Assembly (NCBI GenBank): GCA_028717805.1
Contig: JAQUNC010000002.1
Span: forward strand, 1-64,000
DNA: 64,000 nucleotides
Reading direction: 5' to 3'
From: Atribacterota bacterium
GTDB taxonomy: Bacteria > Atribacterota > Phoenicimicrobiia > Phoenicimicrobiales > Stramentimicrobiaceae
The translations under genes and the position numbers were made by a program. The notes beneath the pieces are model-generated. The model was given only the letters and a program-made list of their open reading frames with translations. It ran no database searches and was not told the DNA's origin. How positions within the stretch are numbered: position 1 is the stretch's first letter; each line of letters opens with the position of its first letter. This document shows, piece after piece, positions 18,473-27,677 of this stretch.

Positions 18473-18942
18473 GTTTCTTGCTCCTGATTGCTTTCTTGCT
18501 CTTCTTCTTGTTCAATCATCGCCTTTAATAAATCCCTCATGGTGACAATTCCTGCCAGATAACCATTACGTAAAACTGGCAAATGGTGGATTTTGTATCT
18601 TATTAACAAATCAGCGGCCATAACTTCATTATCATCCTCATTTATAGTAATAACTTCTTTGTTCATAAATTCCTTTACCTGGAAATGGGCATATTCTTTT
18701 AGTTTCTTGGAAAGTTGTATAAATTCAGTTAAAAAAATATTACTACTGATAACCGTTAAATAATTGGGCAATAGTGCCTTTATGATATCATGCTGAGAAA
18801 TAAAGCCAATAACCTTTTGATTTTCATCTACAATCGGAATACCATTTATACGTTGTAAAGCCATAATTTTAATTACTTCTTCTAAACTACAATTAGATAA
18901 TACACTGGCTGTATTTCTATGCATAAAATCTTTTATTTTCAA
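18469..18942 (-). CDS. CBS-domain pair protein
   Basis: A 157-residue protein consisting of two CBS motifs (about 7-60 and 88-142) that would fold as one Bateman module binding adenine nucleotides or SAM. Typical turns are NGIPIVDENQKVIGFIS and HHLPVLRNGYLAGIVT. It starts with TTG, with AGGAG 6 bases upstream. It has no catalytic partner domain. It overlaps tmk by four bases and follows the PfkB-like gene by 20 bases, so it may be an energy or nucleotide sensor for one of them. That role is only inferred from position. Confidence 0.85.
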   Translation of the reverse strand: MKIKDFMHRNTASVLSNCSLEEVIKIMALQRINGIPIVDENQKVIGFISQHDIIKALLPNYLTVISSNIFLTEFIQLSKKLKEYAHFQVKEFMNKEVITINEDDNEVMAADLLIRYKIHHLPVLRNGYLAGIVTMRDLLKAMIEQEEEQESNQEQET

Positions 18943-18962
18943 TTAGTGCTCCTGTTTGTTAA

Positions 18963-19904
18963 TCATTTTAGTTCAGTTACTTTAATGGAGGGCAGACAGG
19001 CGGTGATATCATCTCTACTGTGAAATACCTCACTATCAGTAAGAGAACTAGCTAAGCCGCAAGCCATAGCAAACTGAATGATATCGGCCATTTGCTCTTT
19101 CTCTTCTGAAGTAATTTTAATAGCAAAGCCAGCAATTACTGACTCATCTCTTCCAACAATATTGACAAAGCTATCAGCAGTACTTTCTGCTAACCACGAC
19201 CCTTCCTCAGTAACAATAACATCTTTATTATCCCCAAGAGAAACAATAGCAATTTTTACATCATGCTTAATAATTTCTTGAGCAATCTCCAATGCTGATT
19301 CTTGGCTGTCTATTTTTTTATTGAAAAATCTGTATCCTGTAGCCCGTAAATCTGGTCTTGCTAAAAATGGCTTTGCCTGTAAACCCTTATCAAAGGCAGT
19401 CCCCGTGGCATCAAGAATAGTAAGAACATTTCTCTGGTGTGCTAATTCAATCAATTGAAAATATACGTCATCCGGTACCTTACTGGGAAGACTACCAGAA
19501 AGAGCAACAACCTTACTCTGAGCCATCACTCTGAAAAATATTGACTTAAAATGATTAAGATCATGCTCAGATATCTCAGGCCCCGGTTCACTTAACAAGG
19601 TATGGGTATTATTATTTTCTTCAATGATAATCACATTTTCCCTGGTTTCTTCTTCAATATGCCAGAAGTTGGTAGTAATAGAATATTGCCTGAGTTGTTC
19701 TGTAATATAATGACTATTATGGCCACCTAAAAAACCTAAAGCCATGGTTTCAAGCCCATAAACCCTAACTGCCTTAGAAATATTAATACCCTTTCCACCT
19801 GGAATTCTGGTTACTCTTTTTACTAAATTATACTGGTTCAGCTTGAGCCTATCTAACTTCAGTATCATATCAAGAGATGGATTAAGAGTTACCGTAGTAA
19901 TCAT
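18963..19904 (-). CDS. PfkB-family sugar kinase paralogue with altered active-site motif
   Basis: The 313 residues fit the 1-phosphofructokinase/tagatose-6-phosphate kinase group of the ribokinase fold, with N-terminal TLNPSLD and the substrate loop PGGKGINISKAV. The second signature, normally GAGDS with the catalytic Asp and anion hole, reads GRDESVIAG at residues 251-259: A, G and D are replaced by R, D and E. The usual KPN segment is RPD. It could be a weak or inactive enzyme, or a sensor working with the CBS protein next to it. No fructose PTS gene is near. A true PFK is at 52.5 kb. Confidence 0.8.
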   Translation of the reverse strand: MITTVTLNPSLDMILKLDRLKLNQYNLVKRVTRIPGGKGINISKAVRVYGLETMALGFLGGHNSHYITEQLRQYSITTNFWHIEEETRENVIIIEENNNTHTLLSEPGPEISEHDLNHFKSIFFRVMAQSKVVALSGSLPSKVPDDVYFQLIELAHQRNVLTILDATGTAFDKGLQAKPFLARPDLRATGYRFFNKKIDSQESALEIAQEIIKHDVKIAIVSLGDNKDVIVTEEGSWLAESTADSFVNIVGRDESVIAGFAIKITSEEKEQMADIIQFAMACGLASSLTDSEVFHSRDDITACLPSIKVTELK

Positions 19905-20044
19905 CTTCTTTTTCCTGATAATAAAAAATTTTTCCTATCAAGTCATTAAAAATTATATCTTAATTGACCAAAATAAGCAAAAAGGCAACTTCCAACCTAA
20001 ATGTTTTCCTGTCCCCAAGTGTGATTTCTTTAATTATTATATGG

Positions 20045-20731
20045 TTATTGATAATAATGCCTTTTTCTGGTATTAAATAATTTAATTAAAATTATTCCCC
20101 CGATAAATCCTCCAATATGAGCAAACCAGGCAACACCTGTTACTCCTCCCGATGATGATAAGTCTGACAAGCCATAGAACAATTGAAAGATAATCCAGAG
20201 TCCTAATACAAATAATGCTGGCAATTTTATTAATCTAATAAAGAATCCAAAAAAGATAAGAGTAGTAATTCTTGCTCTCGGAAAAAGGATAAAATAAGCA
20301 CCCAAAACACCAGCCACTGCTCCACTAGCTCCAATCATGGGTATCTGGGAATTTGAACTGACTATTACTTGCCCCAAAGCAGCAAAAACTCCCGATAGTA
20401 CATAAAAAATGATATAGCGAAATTTTCCCAGATAATCTTCCACGTTGTTCCCAAAAATCCATAGATAAAGCATATTGCCAAATAGATGGACAAAACTACC
20501 ATGCATAAACATAGAAGAAAGAACAGTAAAATAAATAGGAGAAGGACCAGGCGGAAATAAATCTACTCCTTTAGTAATCTCAAAAGGAATTAATCCATAG
20601 GCATAAATAAATATATTTTGATCAATTACTATAAAAAATTGATAATAATAGACCAAACAATTAATTAATACAAGAACTATGGTGATTATTGGCACTTTTC
20701 TGGTTGGTATTTCATCCCACAATGGTAACAT
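20045..20731 (-). CDS. Rhomboid-family intramembrane serine protease
   Basis: A 228-residue, six-helix membrane protein. The catalytic serine is S136 in GASGA and the histidine is H205 in HIGGFIGG. The oxyanion-site motif HxxxN is H82-N86 (HLFGN). These match GlpG/YqgP-type rhomboids, which cut membrane helices inside the bilayer. The N-terminus (PLWDEIPTRKVPIIT) is the type seen in many bacterial rhomboids. Substrates cannot be guessed. It is followed upstream by a hairpin-bearing gap and the decayed IS. Confidence 0.92.
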   Translation of the reverse strand: MLPLWDEIPTRKVPIITIVLVLINCLVYYYQFFIVIDQNIFIYAYGLIPFEITKGVDLFPPGPSPIYFTVLSSMFMHGSFVHLFGNMLYLWIFGNNVEDYLGKFRYIIFYVLSGVFAALGQVIVSSNSQIPMIGASGAVAGVLGAYFILFPRARITTLIFFGFFIRLIKLPALFVLGLWIIFQLFYGLSDLSSSGGVTGVAWFAHIGGFIGGIILIKLFNTRKRHYYQ

Positions 20732-21195
20732 AATCTATCCGCTTCTCTCATTATCATCTTGTAATGTTGTTGCTATATTCCAGTTTGTTATTATTTTTTT
20801 ATCTTACCTCTTATCTTTCTTTTTGCTGAATCTGCCGGAGCAATATCGGCACTCATTGTACACTCCAGATAAAAAAATAGTCATCTTGTATATCTTAATT
20901 TTTATGATAATCAAATTTATTTAACTAATAATATAACACCTTCTCAAAAGATGGTATAAAAATATCAGATTTTTATTATAACACAATAGGATATTCCAGA
21001 GGAATTCTTCCCCTGGAATATCCTATGTATTAGTATATAGTACACCAGTATAAAGTATACCGTATAACATTGTAAGGCGACAGACCGTGTAAAAAATACT
21101 AATAAATTTTTATTAAAAAACAGATTTTGTAACTTATTTAGCCTTTATCGTTCTTTGATAAAATAATAGAAAAGAAAAAAGGAAATACCGGCTTC
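20732..21195. other. Gap between the rhomboid gene and the IS remnant
   Basis: This 464-base stretch has no supported gene. It holds a perfect 14-bp hairpin (20986-21026), a run of GTATA-rich half-palindromes (21034-21068) like those at 27.4 and 42.4 kb, and from about 21071 the left end of the IS1182-like element. Confidence 0.6.
20986..21026. repeat. Perfect 14-bp inverted repeat (hairpin)
   Basis: ATAGGATATTCCAG at 20986-20999 pairs without mismatch with CTGGAATATCCTAT at 21013-21026 around a 13-base loop. Neither side has a clean T-run, so it is not a textbook terminator, although it lies where one would be expected between the IS and the rhomboid gene. It may block or stabilise transcript ends, or be a protein site. 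Confidence 0.75.
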
Positions 21196-22751
21196 CTATA
21201 TCAGTACTGCCTGGCTATTTTCTCTTAATCTTCTTAAGATTTCCTCTGTTCCCAGGATATTGACTACCCGCTTTAGATTATAAGCCAATAGTGTTAAGGC
21301 CATCTCGGCGCTAACCGAAGCCTTTCGCCTGGTCAGGAAATAGGAGGCATCCCAGGCCCTTTTGATGGTACCGAAGGATGTTCCACAATCATCTGCCTGA
21401 GCTTGTAAGTTTTTAGATTCTCCCGGGTTTTTCTATCAATATCATCTAAGATGTCCTGGTCTATATGCCGGAAAATAGTTCTTCCTTGGCATTTTTAATA
21501 CAGCGAGTTTTGACCGGGCAGTTCTGGCAGGCTTTTCGATTACGGTATTCCTAACCGATCAGTTGGCCATATTCTCTTTTGCTCCTGTAATAGGATAACC
21601 TCTTACCGGCAGGGCAGTAATAACAATTATCCAGGGGATCATAGCAAAACTGATCCAGGAAAAATTGCTTATCTCCGGTAGAATTGGTATAGACCTTCTT
21701 GGGAACATAGTTAGTGATCTTCTTCTTATGACAATAAACTAAATCATGAATATGGTAATAGCCCTTATCAGCCAATACGGTAAAGTTATTCTTGCCTAAT
21801 ATCTTTTTACTCCGTAAGGCCATGGGTGCTAACTGCCTTTGGTCATTAGGTTTATCGGTTACCTTAAAATCAGCAATAAGATTACATTTGGCATCTACGG
21901 AAGTTTGCACATTATAGCTAACTTCAACCCTGTGGTTGTTATTCATCAGCCGGGCATCCGGATCGGTGCTGGAAAGTTCATTTGTGTTGTTCTTCTCCAG
22001 ATTATCCTGATAACCCTGGTATTTGGCTTTTCTCTCTTTGAGCTGATTTATCCTCTTTTGCACCTCAGTAGCATTAGGTTTGCGGTCAACAGATTCTGCC
22101 TGATCGGCTTCATCCAACTCTGTAAGATAACCGGCCATCTTCTCATTAATGTAGTTGATATTACGGGTTAGTTTCTTTTTAGAGTAGTTGTTACGCTTGC
22201 TGTTGAGGCGCGGAACTTGGAGCCGTCAATGGCAATAAGTTCTTTGCCGAAGAGCTGCCAGTTGTTGCACAGGCGGGTGAAATCCCGGAAGGCTTGAACT
22301 AAGGCTTTCTTGTTATCTTTGCGAAAATCAGCTATAGTCTTAAAGTCAGGAGTGAGTTTTCTTAATAACCACATGAGTTCTACATTACGTCTGGCGTCTG
22401 GAGGAGCGGATATGATTGAGATAACCGTATAAGTAGATTCTTAACATATCCCCGGGATGATAAGGAGCTCTGCCTTTCTCCTTAGGGCTGGCATGGGTAA
22501 ACTTTAGTGCCTTTAAGTCTAGCTGGGTTACATATTCATTAATAATGCGTACCGGATTATCAGAAGCAATGTATTCTTCCAGACTTTGTGGAAAGAGGAT
22601 ACTTTGGTTACGGTCTTCACCTGAGATATAGGACATGGTATTTACCTTTAGCTTTCTTTTGTATTATTGTTAATGCTTTTATTATACCATGTTATGTGCT
22701 GTTAGGCAGGTAAAAGATGAGTTTTCACACAGTCTGACGTAGGACGTTACA
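21071..22751 (-). mobile_element. Decayed IS1182-like insertion sequence
   Basis: A transposase of the IS1182 type in several pieces is bounded by imperfect inverted repeats. The left end has CAGACCGTGTAAAAAA (21081-21096) and the right end, on the other strand, CAGACTGTGTGAAAAC (22720-22735). Both are preceded by TGTAA at the outer limit (21071 and 22751), with a 6-base length difference. About 1.68 kb, close to a full element. I could not find a clear target duplication. The transposase is broken, so the copy is presumably immobile. Confidence 0.8.
21196..22636 (-). pseudogene. IS1182-family transposase, broken into at least four frames
   Basis: The N-terminal piece (22636-22385) reads MSYISGEDRNQSILFPQSL and ends after IRSSRRQT. 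The frame then shifts to a piece beginning near NVELMWLLRKL (22374-22168), which contains the first DDE aspartate region ELIAIDGSKF. A third piece (22138-21551) holds the second, VLADKGYY. A last piece reads SFGTIKRAWDASYF and MALTLLAYNLKR to a stop at 21196. Together they make one DUF772/DDE transposase of about 480 residues. Breaks lie near 22390, 22160, 21550 and 21400. The many lesions argue for natural decay rather than one sequencing error. Confidence 0.85.
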
Positions 22752-22786
22752 TAGATATAATTCCCGGGGTTTAAGGTTTAACCAAT

Positions 22787-22825
22787 ACATAGGTAACACT
22801 TTTGATTTAGGACATAGGTTACACT
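22787..22825. repeat. Tandem direct repeats resembling a transposon end
   Basis: ACATAGGTAACACT (22787-22800) and ACATAGGTTACACT (22812-22825) differ at one base and are spaced 25 bases apart. On the other strand they read AGTGTTACCTATGT, a pattern I associate with the multiple transposase-binding repeats at the ends of some IS21/IS481-type elements. No matching transposase is nearby, so it looks like a solo end. It lies between the IS1182-like element and wecB. Confidence 0.45.
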
Positions 22826-22861
22826 ATAGACCTGCTATTTATTAACTATAGTAGAAAATAG

Positions 22862-24061
22862 TTAGTAGTTTCTAATATCTAATAAATTTGCATTGGGGGG
22901 AAATTCTTTGGGGAGATGTTTCAGGAAATGATATTGATAAAGGAGATATTGAATAATCCTTTTCGCAGCCAAACCATCTCCATAAGGAGATTTTTTTACT
23001 ACCATTTTGTGATAATAATCCGAGTTGCTTAATAATCCATCCACTTCTCTACAGATAGTTACAATATTAGTTCCAACTAATTTAGCTGCACCTATTTTTA
23101 GCACTTCAGGCCTCTCTGTTTCCGTTCTTAAGATTAATACCGGCTTACCTAATGCCGGAGCTTCTTCTTGAATTCCTCCTGAATCAGTTAAAATTATAGT
23201 TGATAAAGCCATTAAATTGGCCATTTCTCTATAATCCAATGGCTCCAGTAAAATAATGTTCTCTTTATCTTGAAGATATTTAGTAACAACTTTCCTGATA
23301 ATTGGATTTTTATGAATAGGGAAAAGAATAACAGTATTTTTGTGTTTTCGTTGTATCTCGATTAAAGCCTGGCATACCTTTGCCAGAGGTTCTCCCCAAT
23401 TCTCTCGCCTGTGAATTGTTATCAATATTATCTGCTTCTTCTGGTCTATTAACTTATTGATTCTGCTATCCATAAATTGAAACTTATCTTCTTGCATAAG
23501 AAGCAAGGCATCAATAACCGTATTGCCAGTAATAAAAATGTTTTCTCTCGCAATACCTTCCTTTTCCAATATTTTGGCTGTTAGGGGAGTTGGGGTAAAA
23601 TGATAGTCTGCCAGAACTGTAGTTAAACGTCTATTTATCTCCTCTGGAAAAGGATAGTACTTTTTGAAAGTTCTCAATCCAGCTTCAATGTGTCCTACCT
23701 TTATCTTTTGATAAAAAGCTGCCAGGGCACCTGAAAAAGTAGTGGTTGTATCTCCCTGCACCAGTACTAAATCAGGTTGAGTTTTTTTAAAGACCCCCTC
23801 TAATTTAAGCAAAGATAAAGAATTTATTTGGGATAGTGATTGCCCATGTTCCATTATACCAAGGTCTATCTTTGACTGAATTTGAAAAAGATTTATCATT
23901 TGATCAAGCATTTCCCTATGTTGAGCAGTTAAAATTATGACTGGCTCTATCCAGTGGGAATACTTCTTTACTTCTTGAATAACAGGATACATTTTAATTG
24001 ATTCTGGCCTGGTTCCAAAAATAAAGGCAATCTTAATTTTTTTATCTGCATTTCTCTGCAT
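22862..24061 (-). CDS. wecB: UDP-N-acetylglucosamine 2-epimerase (non-hydrolysing)
   Basis: Interconverts UDP-GlcNAc and UDP-ManNAc for surface polysaccharide synthesis. The 399 residues show the family's start [17 protein letters not shown], the [16 protein letters not shown] loop, [18 protein letters not shown], and [16 protein letters not shown] near the C-terminus. It starts at ATG with AGAGGA 8 bases upstream and overlaps the dCMP deaminase gene by 20 bases. The same pair (with upp) sits ahead of the atp operon in many Firmicutes. Here a dead IS follows instead. Confidence 0.95.
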   Translation of the reverse strand: MQRNADKKIKIAFIFGTRPESIKMYPVIQEVKKYSHWIEPVIILTAQHREMLDQMINLFQIQSKIDLGIMEHGQSLSQINSLSLLKLEGVFKKTQPDLVLVQGDTTTTFSGALAAFYQKIKVGHIEAGLRTFKKYYPFPEEINRRLTTVLADYHFTPTPLTAKILEKEGIARENIFITGNTVIDALLLMQEDKFQFMDSRINKLIDQKKQIILITIHRRENWGEPLAKVCQALIEIQRKHKNTVILFPIHKNPIIRKVVTKYLQDKENIILLEPLDYREMANLMALSTIILTDSGGIQEEAPALGKPVLILRTETERPEVLKIGAAKLVGTNIVTICREVDGLLSNSDYYHKMVVKKSPYGDGLAAKRIIQYLLYQYHFLKHLPKEFPPNANLLDIRNY

Positions 24062-24497
24062 AACGAATTTCCTCTACCCCGGCTTCTCCTAATAATTTTC
24101 TAGCTAATTCATCTGGATAACTATTCAGGTAAATAACCTTAATAATACCAGCATTAATAATCATTTTACTACAGGTAATACATGGTTGTTCAGTACAATA
24201 AAGAATGCTATTCTGGATACTGATACCATGTAATGCGGCTTGAATAATAGCATTCTGTTCAGCATGTAATCCCCTGCATAATTCTTGGTTTTTTCCTGAA
24301 GGAATTCCCATTTTCACACGTAAACAACCCACTTCCCCACAATGGGCTAAAGCTCTTGGCACACCGTTATAGCCGGTGGTTAGGATACGTTTATCCTTTA
24401 CAATGATTGCCCCTACCTTCCTTCTTAAACAGGTGGACCTGCTTGACACCAGTATGGCAATTTGCATAAAATATTCATCCCACGATGGTCTGGACAT
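24042..24497 (-). CDS. comEB: dCMP deaminase (ComEB family)
   Basis: Zinc enzyme that converts dCMP to dUMP, the substrate of thymidylate synthase. The 151 residues hold the zinc and catalytic motif GLHAEQNAI (HAE) and [12 protein letters not shown] (PCxxC), with the N-terminal [13 protein letters not shown] typical of ComEB/deoxycytidylate deaminases. The product feeds ThyX, encoded 4 kb away in the same gene block. Overlap with wecB implies cotranscription. Allosteric dCTP/dTTP control is known for the family but cannot be read here. Confidence 0.92.
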   Translation of the reverse strand: MSRPSWDEYFMQIAILVSSRSTCLRRKVGAIIVKDKRILTTGYNGVPRALAHCGEVGCLRVKMGIPSGKNQELCRGLHAEQNAIIQAALHGISIQNSILYCTEQPCITCSKMIINAGIIKVIYLNSYPDELARKLLGEAGVEEIRYAEKCR

Positions 24498-24530
24498 GAT
24501 ACCTCTCCAAAAATGTTAGGCACTCTAAAT

Positions 24531-24760
24531 AAGCATACCCGTTATACAGTATATTTATTTTCGTAATGCGTAGTATCTAATTGCATCTTTAATACGGTAA
24601 TTCGCAATGAATTACCAGTGATTAGTGTCTTTATTCAAAATTTTCCATTTTCGGTTTTTAGCTTTTAGTTAAAAATAGCAATATTTTATTTCTTTCTATA
24701 TCTTAATTATTCATCACTCATCACATTATTTTATATATACGATATATACGATACAAATAG
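24531..24760. repeat. Intergenic repeat element, copy B (comEB-upp gap)
   Basis: The core TTTTCCATTTTCGGTTTTTA then GCTTTTAGTTAAAAATA (about 24641-24677) is nearly the same as in copy C at 42486-42522. It is followed by ATTTCTT and TTATTCATCACTCATCAC and preceded by CAGTGATTAGTG. The ends carry GTTATACAGTATATTT (24541-24556) and TATATATACGATATATACGA (about 24733-24752). The gap shows no coding potential. The element lies just upstream of a minus-strand gene, in the same orientation as copies A and C. Confidence 0.6.
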
Positions 24761-24768
24761 CAAATGAA

Positions 24769-25398
24769 TTATTTCGTGCCAAATAGGCGATCTCCGGCAT
24801 CTCCTAAACCAGGCACTATATAGGCATGTTCATTTAATCCTTCATCAACGGTAGCAGTATAAATTAAAACATCTTTATAGTTTTTTCTAATCATTTTGAT
24901 ACCCTCAGGAGCAGCAACCAAGCACATAAACTTTATAGTAGATTTGGTAAACCTTCTAATATATTCAATCGTTGCTACTGCGGTCCCCCCGGTAGCCAAC
25001 ATTGGATCAACGACAATAACATCCCTTTTATCAATATCTTCCGGTAATTTAGCATAATAACTAATCGGTTTAAGTGTTTTCGGATCACGATATATACCAA
25101 CATGACCTACTTTTGCGGAAGGTATTAAGCGTAGAATTCCGCCAACCATTCCCAGTCCAGCCCGCAATATAGCTACAATTGCCATTTTTTTACCAGCAAT
25201 GATTTTGCCGGTAGTTTTAGCAATGGGGGTTTCAATTTTGATATCCTTCAAGGTGATATCTCTAGTTACTTCATAAGCCATCAAATTAGACAATTCTTCC
25301 ACAATTTCCCGAAAATCCTTTACATCTGTTTTCTTATTTCTGATCATGGTCAATTTATGCTGAATTAAGGGATGATCCAAGATTATTACTTCTTTCAA
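24769..25398 (-). CDS. upp: Uracil phosphoribosyltransferase
   Basis: Salvages uracil to UMP using PRPP. The 209 residues are the standard size. The PRPP-binding motif is [16 protein letters not shown], the uracil-binding region is near the C-terminus ([18 protein letters not shown]), and [11 protein letters not shown] is conserved. The start is TTG with GGAGG 7 bases upstream. It lies 73 bases downstream of rpiB; glyA, which often stands between them in Firmicutes, is missing. Confidence 0.97.
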   Translation of the reverse strand: MKEVIILDHPLIQHKLTMIRNKKTDVKDFREIVEELSNLMAYEVTRDITLKDIKIETPIAKTTGKIIAGKKMAIVAILRAGLGMVGGILRLIPSAKVGHVGIYRDPKTLKPISYYAKLPEDIDKRDVIVVDPMLATGGTAVATIEYIRRFTKSTIKFMCLVAAPEGIKMIRKNYKDVLIYTATVDEGLNEHAYIVPGLGDAGDRLFGTK

Positions 25399-25471
25399 AA
25401 TAGCTCCTCCTTATTTGATTTATGTTGCTTTTCTAACTTTCTATTTTCCCGATTATTGTTACGATAATATT

Positions 25472-25930
25472 TTATATCTGCTCATAAATATCTTCGACTT
25501 TTTGTAATCTAACAATATGACGACTTTCTTGGCTAAATTCAGTCATCAACCAAACTTTAACTATTTCTCTTGCCAAACCCTTCCCCATCACCCTTCCCCC
25601 CATTGTTAAAATATTAGCATTATTATGTTCTTTTGCCATTCGGGCAGAAAAGGTATCGTGGCATAAAGAAGCCCTGATTCCTTTGATTTTATTTGCAGCA
25701 ATTGACATTCCGATGCCAGTACCACAGATAAGAATACCAAATTGATACTCATTATTTACAATGGCTTTACCAACTTTCAAAGCATAATCAGGATAGTTTA
25801 CAGGCTTTGAATCATAGCATCCGAAGTCTTTATAGATACAGAGCTTCTCTTTTAAATAATTGATAATCTCGTTCTTTAGTTCATATCCACCATGATCACT
25901 GGCTATAGCAATTTTATTAATCTTATTCAT
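25472..25930 (-). CDS. rpiB: Ribose-5-phosphate isomerase B
   Basis: Interconverts ribulose-5-phosphate and ribose-5-phosphate. The 152 residues match the RpiB/LacAB family: ASDHGGYELK at the N-terminus and the active-site cysteine in LICGTGIGMSIAANKI, followed by HNNANILTMGGR. The reading frame overlaps the upstream phosphatase gene by 8 bases. It lies in the Firmicutes-like order ywlE-rpiB-upp. Confidence 0.95.
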   Translation of the reverse strand: MNKINKIAIASDHGGYELKNEIINYLKEKLCIYKDFGCYDSKPVNYPDYALKVGKAIVNNEYQFGILICGTGIGMSIAANKIKGIRASLCHDTFSARMAKEHNNANILTMGGRVMGKGLAREIVKVWLMTEFSQESRHIVRLQKVEDIYEQI

Positions 25931-26423
25931 CTTTGAACTCCTTTCTTAAATAAGAAAATAATAACATGATATCCTGTTTTAATCGTTTATAGATTTCGTC
26001 ATAAAGGACTATTCCTCTACCATAGGGATCTTCTATCTCATCATTCTTCATACACTTTTTTTGATGACAAAAAAGTCTAAACAGATGCATCCTATTTTTT
26101 GCCCAGGGAAAATGCTCTTGCAGATAATTTAGTTGCTGGTGGGTCATAGCCAGAATAAGAGAAGATTTTTTGATGAGCTTACTGTCAACAATTTTGGCTT
26201 GATGAGTGGTAATGTCTATACCTTGTTTAGCTAAACTGAAAACAGCTTCTTTGCTTGGGGAAACTCCATTATTAGCTGCAATACCCGCTGATTCTGCTTG
26301 GTAGCCCAGTTCGGGATATAGATCTTCTTTTAACTTTTGAAACAGAACTTGAGCTATTACACTGCGACAGGTATTACCAGTGCAAACAAATAGAATATTT
26401 TTCTTTTCCAACTTTTTCCTCAT
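25923..26423 (-). CDS. Low-molecular-weight phosphatase, probable protein-arginine phosphatase
   Basis: The 166 residues have the LMW-PTP P-loop FVCTGNTCRS near the N-terminus and the general acid in DPYGRG. The loop has Thr (GNTCRS) where tyrosine phosphatases have Ile (GNICRS). In B. subtilis YwlE this Thr gives specificity for phosphoarginine, so arginine dephosphorylation is the better guess. No McsB arginine kinase is in the window. Its place next to rpiB and prmC is that of ywlE in Bacilli. Confidence 0.87.
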   Translation of the reverse strand: MRKKLEKKNILFVCTGNTCRSVIAQVLFQKLKEDLYPELGYQAESAGIAANNGVSPSKEAVFSLAKQGIDITTHQAKIVDSKLIKKSSLILAMTHQQLNYLQEHFPWAKNRMHLFRLFCHQKKCMKNDEIEDPYGRGIVLYDEIYKRLKQDIMLLFSYLRKEFKDE

Positions 26424-26434
26424 TATTTTAGCTC

Positions 26435-27367
26435 TTAGCTGTTTTTAAATGCTATAATACCTCTATCATGCTGATAATAATCACTGAAGGCGATGATTTC
26501 TTTTTGAAAATTGGTATTATTTTTTATCATCCGGTAAACATCATATTTTTGTTGATGACCAATTTCTAAAGCCAAAAATCCACCGGGTTTTAAGAATGCA
26601 GGGGCATCAAATATTATCTTTTCATAGAAATTAAGACCTTTTTCTCCTCCCAGGAACGCTCCCGGTGGTTCAAAAAGACGAATTTCATCAGGCAAGCTAT
26701 TCCACTCTGTTTGGCTCAGGTAAGGAGGATTGGAGATAATCCCATCAAAAGTATTCAAATAATTATTTTTCTGGCAAGGTTGAAAGAGATTTCCCTGATA
26801 GAGGTAAATATTTTTCTGACAATGAAATTTTTTAGCATTCATTGAAGCTAATTTAATAGCTTCTATAGAAATGTCAACAGCATGGAAATTCATATATTTA
26901 TTCTTTTTTTGCAAATAATAGCAAATAGCAATAGGTATTGCTCCGCAACCAACACCTATATCCATTAAACAGAATTGTTTTTTCTCAGGTATCATCTCAA
27001 TCAATTGTATAACTTTCTCCACCAGTATCTCTGTTTCTGCTCTTGGAATAAATACTCCTTCTGATACAGCCAATTCTAATCCCATAAAATTCTGAAAACC
27101 AGTAATATATTGAATAGGAATCCCCATTCTTCTTTCTCTAATCCACCGGTAATATCGTTTTATTTTTATTCGAGAAACTGGTAAATGTCTATTCAGAAAT
27201 AAATAACTCTTTTCCCTGTCTAATAAATAACTCAGCAATAAAACAGATTCCTGCTCAGCTGTATTATTGCCACTTCTTTCTAATAATAGTTTACCTTTGC
27301 TGAGAAGATCTCCGATATATTGTTCATTTTTTTGCTCTAGGGAATTGTTTAAAAAAATAGCCGTCAT
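26435..27367 (-). CDS. prmC: Release factor glutamine methyltransferase
   Basis: Methylates the glutamine of the GGQ motif in peptide release factors. The 310 residues have the helical N-domain (about 10-95), with RRMGIPIQYITGFQNFMG as a family mark, SAM motif I MDIGVGCGAIPIA, and the NPPY motif in IISNPPYLSQTEW. Its substrate RF1 is encoded just upstream. The two genes are separated by 298 bases and a strong terminator, so unlike in many Firmicutes they are probably not one transcript. Confidence 0.95.
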   Translation of the reverse strand: MTAIFLNNSLEQKNEQYIGDLLSKGKLLLERSGNNTAEQESVLLLSYLLDREKSYLFLNRHLPVSRIKIKRYYRWIRERRMGIPIQYITGFQNFMGLELAVSEGVFIPRAETEILVEKVIQLIEMIPEKKQFCLMDIGVGCGAIPIAICYYLQKKNKYMNFHAVDISIEAIKLASMNAKKFHCQKNIYLYQGNLFQPCQKNNYLNTFDGIISNPPYLSQTEWNSLPDEIRLFEPPGAFLGGEKGLNFYEKIIFDAPAFLKPGGFLALEIGHQQKYDVYRMIKNNTNFQKEIIAFSDYYQHDRGIIAFKNS

Positions 27368-27622
27368 TTAAGTTCTTTCCTCAAGTTTTCAAATGGAACT
27401 CTTCCACCTTGGGAATCCCCATATTAATATACAGTATAGATTATACCGTATAGTGTAATATGCTGTTATTCTGATATTTATTCAATATTTAATATTTTTT
27501 ATATTGTTTGTAAAATAAGATTGAATTTTCTTTAAAAATTTATACTCTTTGAGGGATTTCAGGGAGTATCTCCCTTGATTACTTTATCTTTAAATCTAAT
27601 TTTAAAATATATTTCTTTACTC

Positions 27623-27677
27623 AAAAAGAACACTTTTAGTATCGGAATTTTAAAAAATTCCGATACTAAAAGTGTTC
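27623..27677 (-). terminator. Strong intrinsic terminator of prfA, overlapping its stop codon
   Basis: A perfect 24-bp inverted repeat has arms at 27628-27651 and 27654-27677 with a 2-base centre, followed on the minus strand by TTTTT (27623-27627). The 5' arm on the transcript includes the last two codons of prfA and its TAG stop. It separates prfA from prmC. The length and perfection are unusual for a terminator. Confidence 0.9.
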
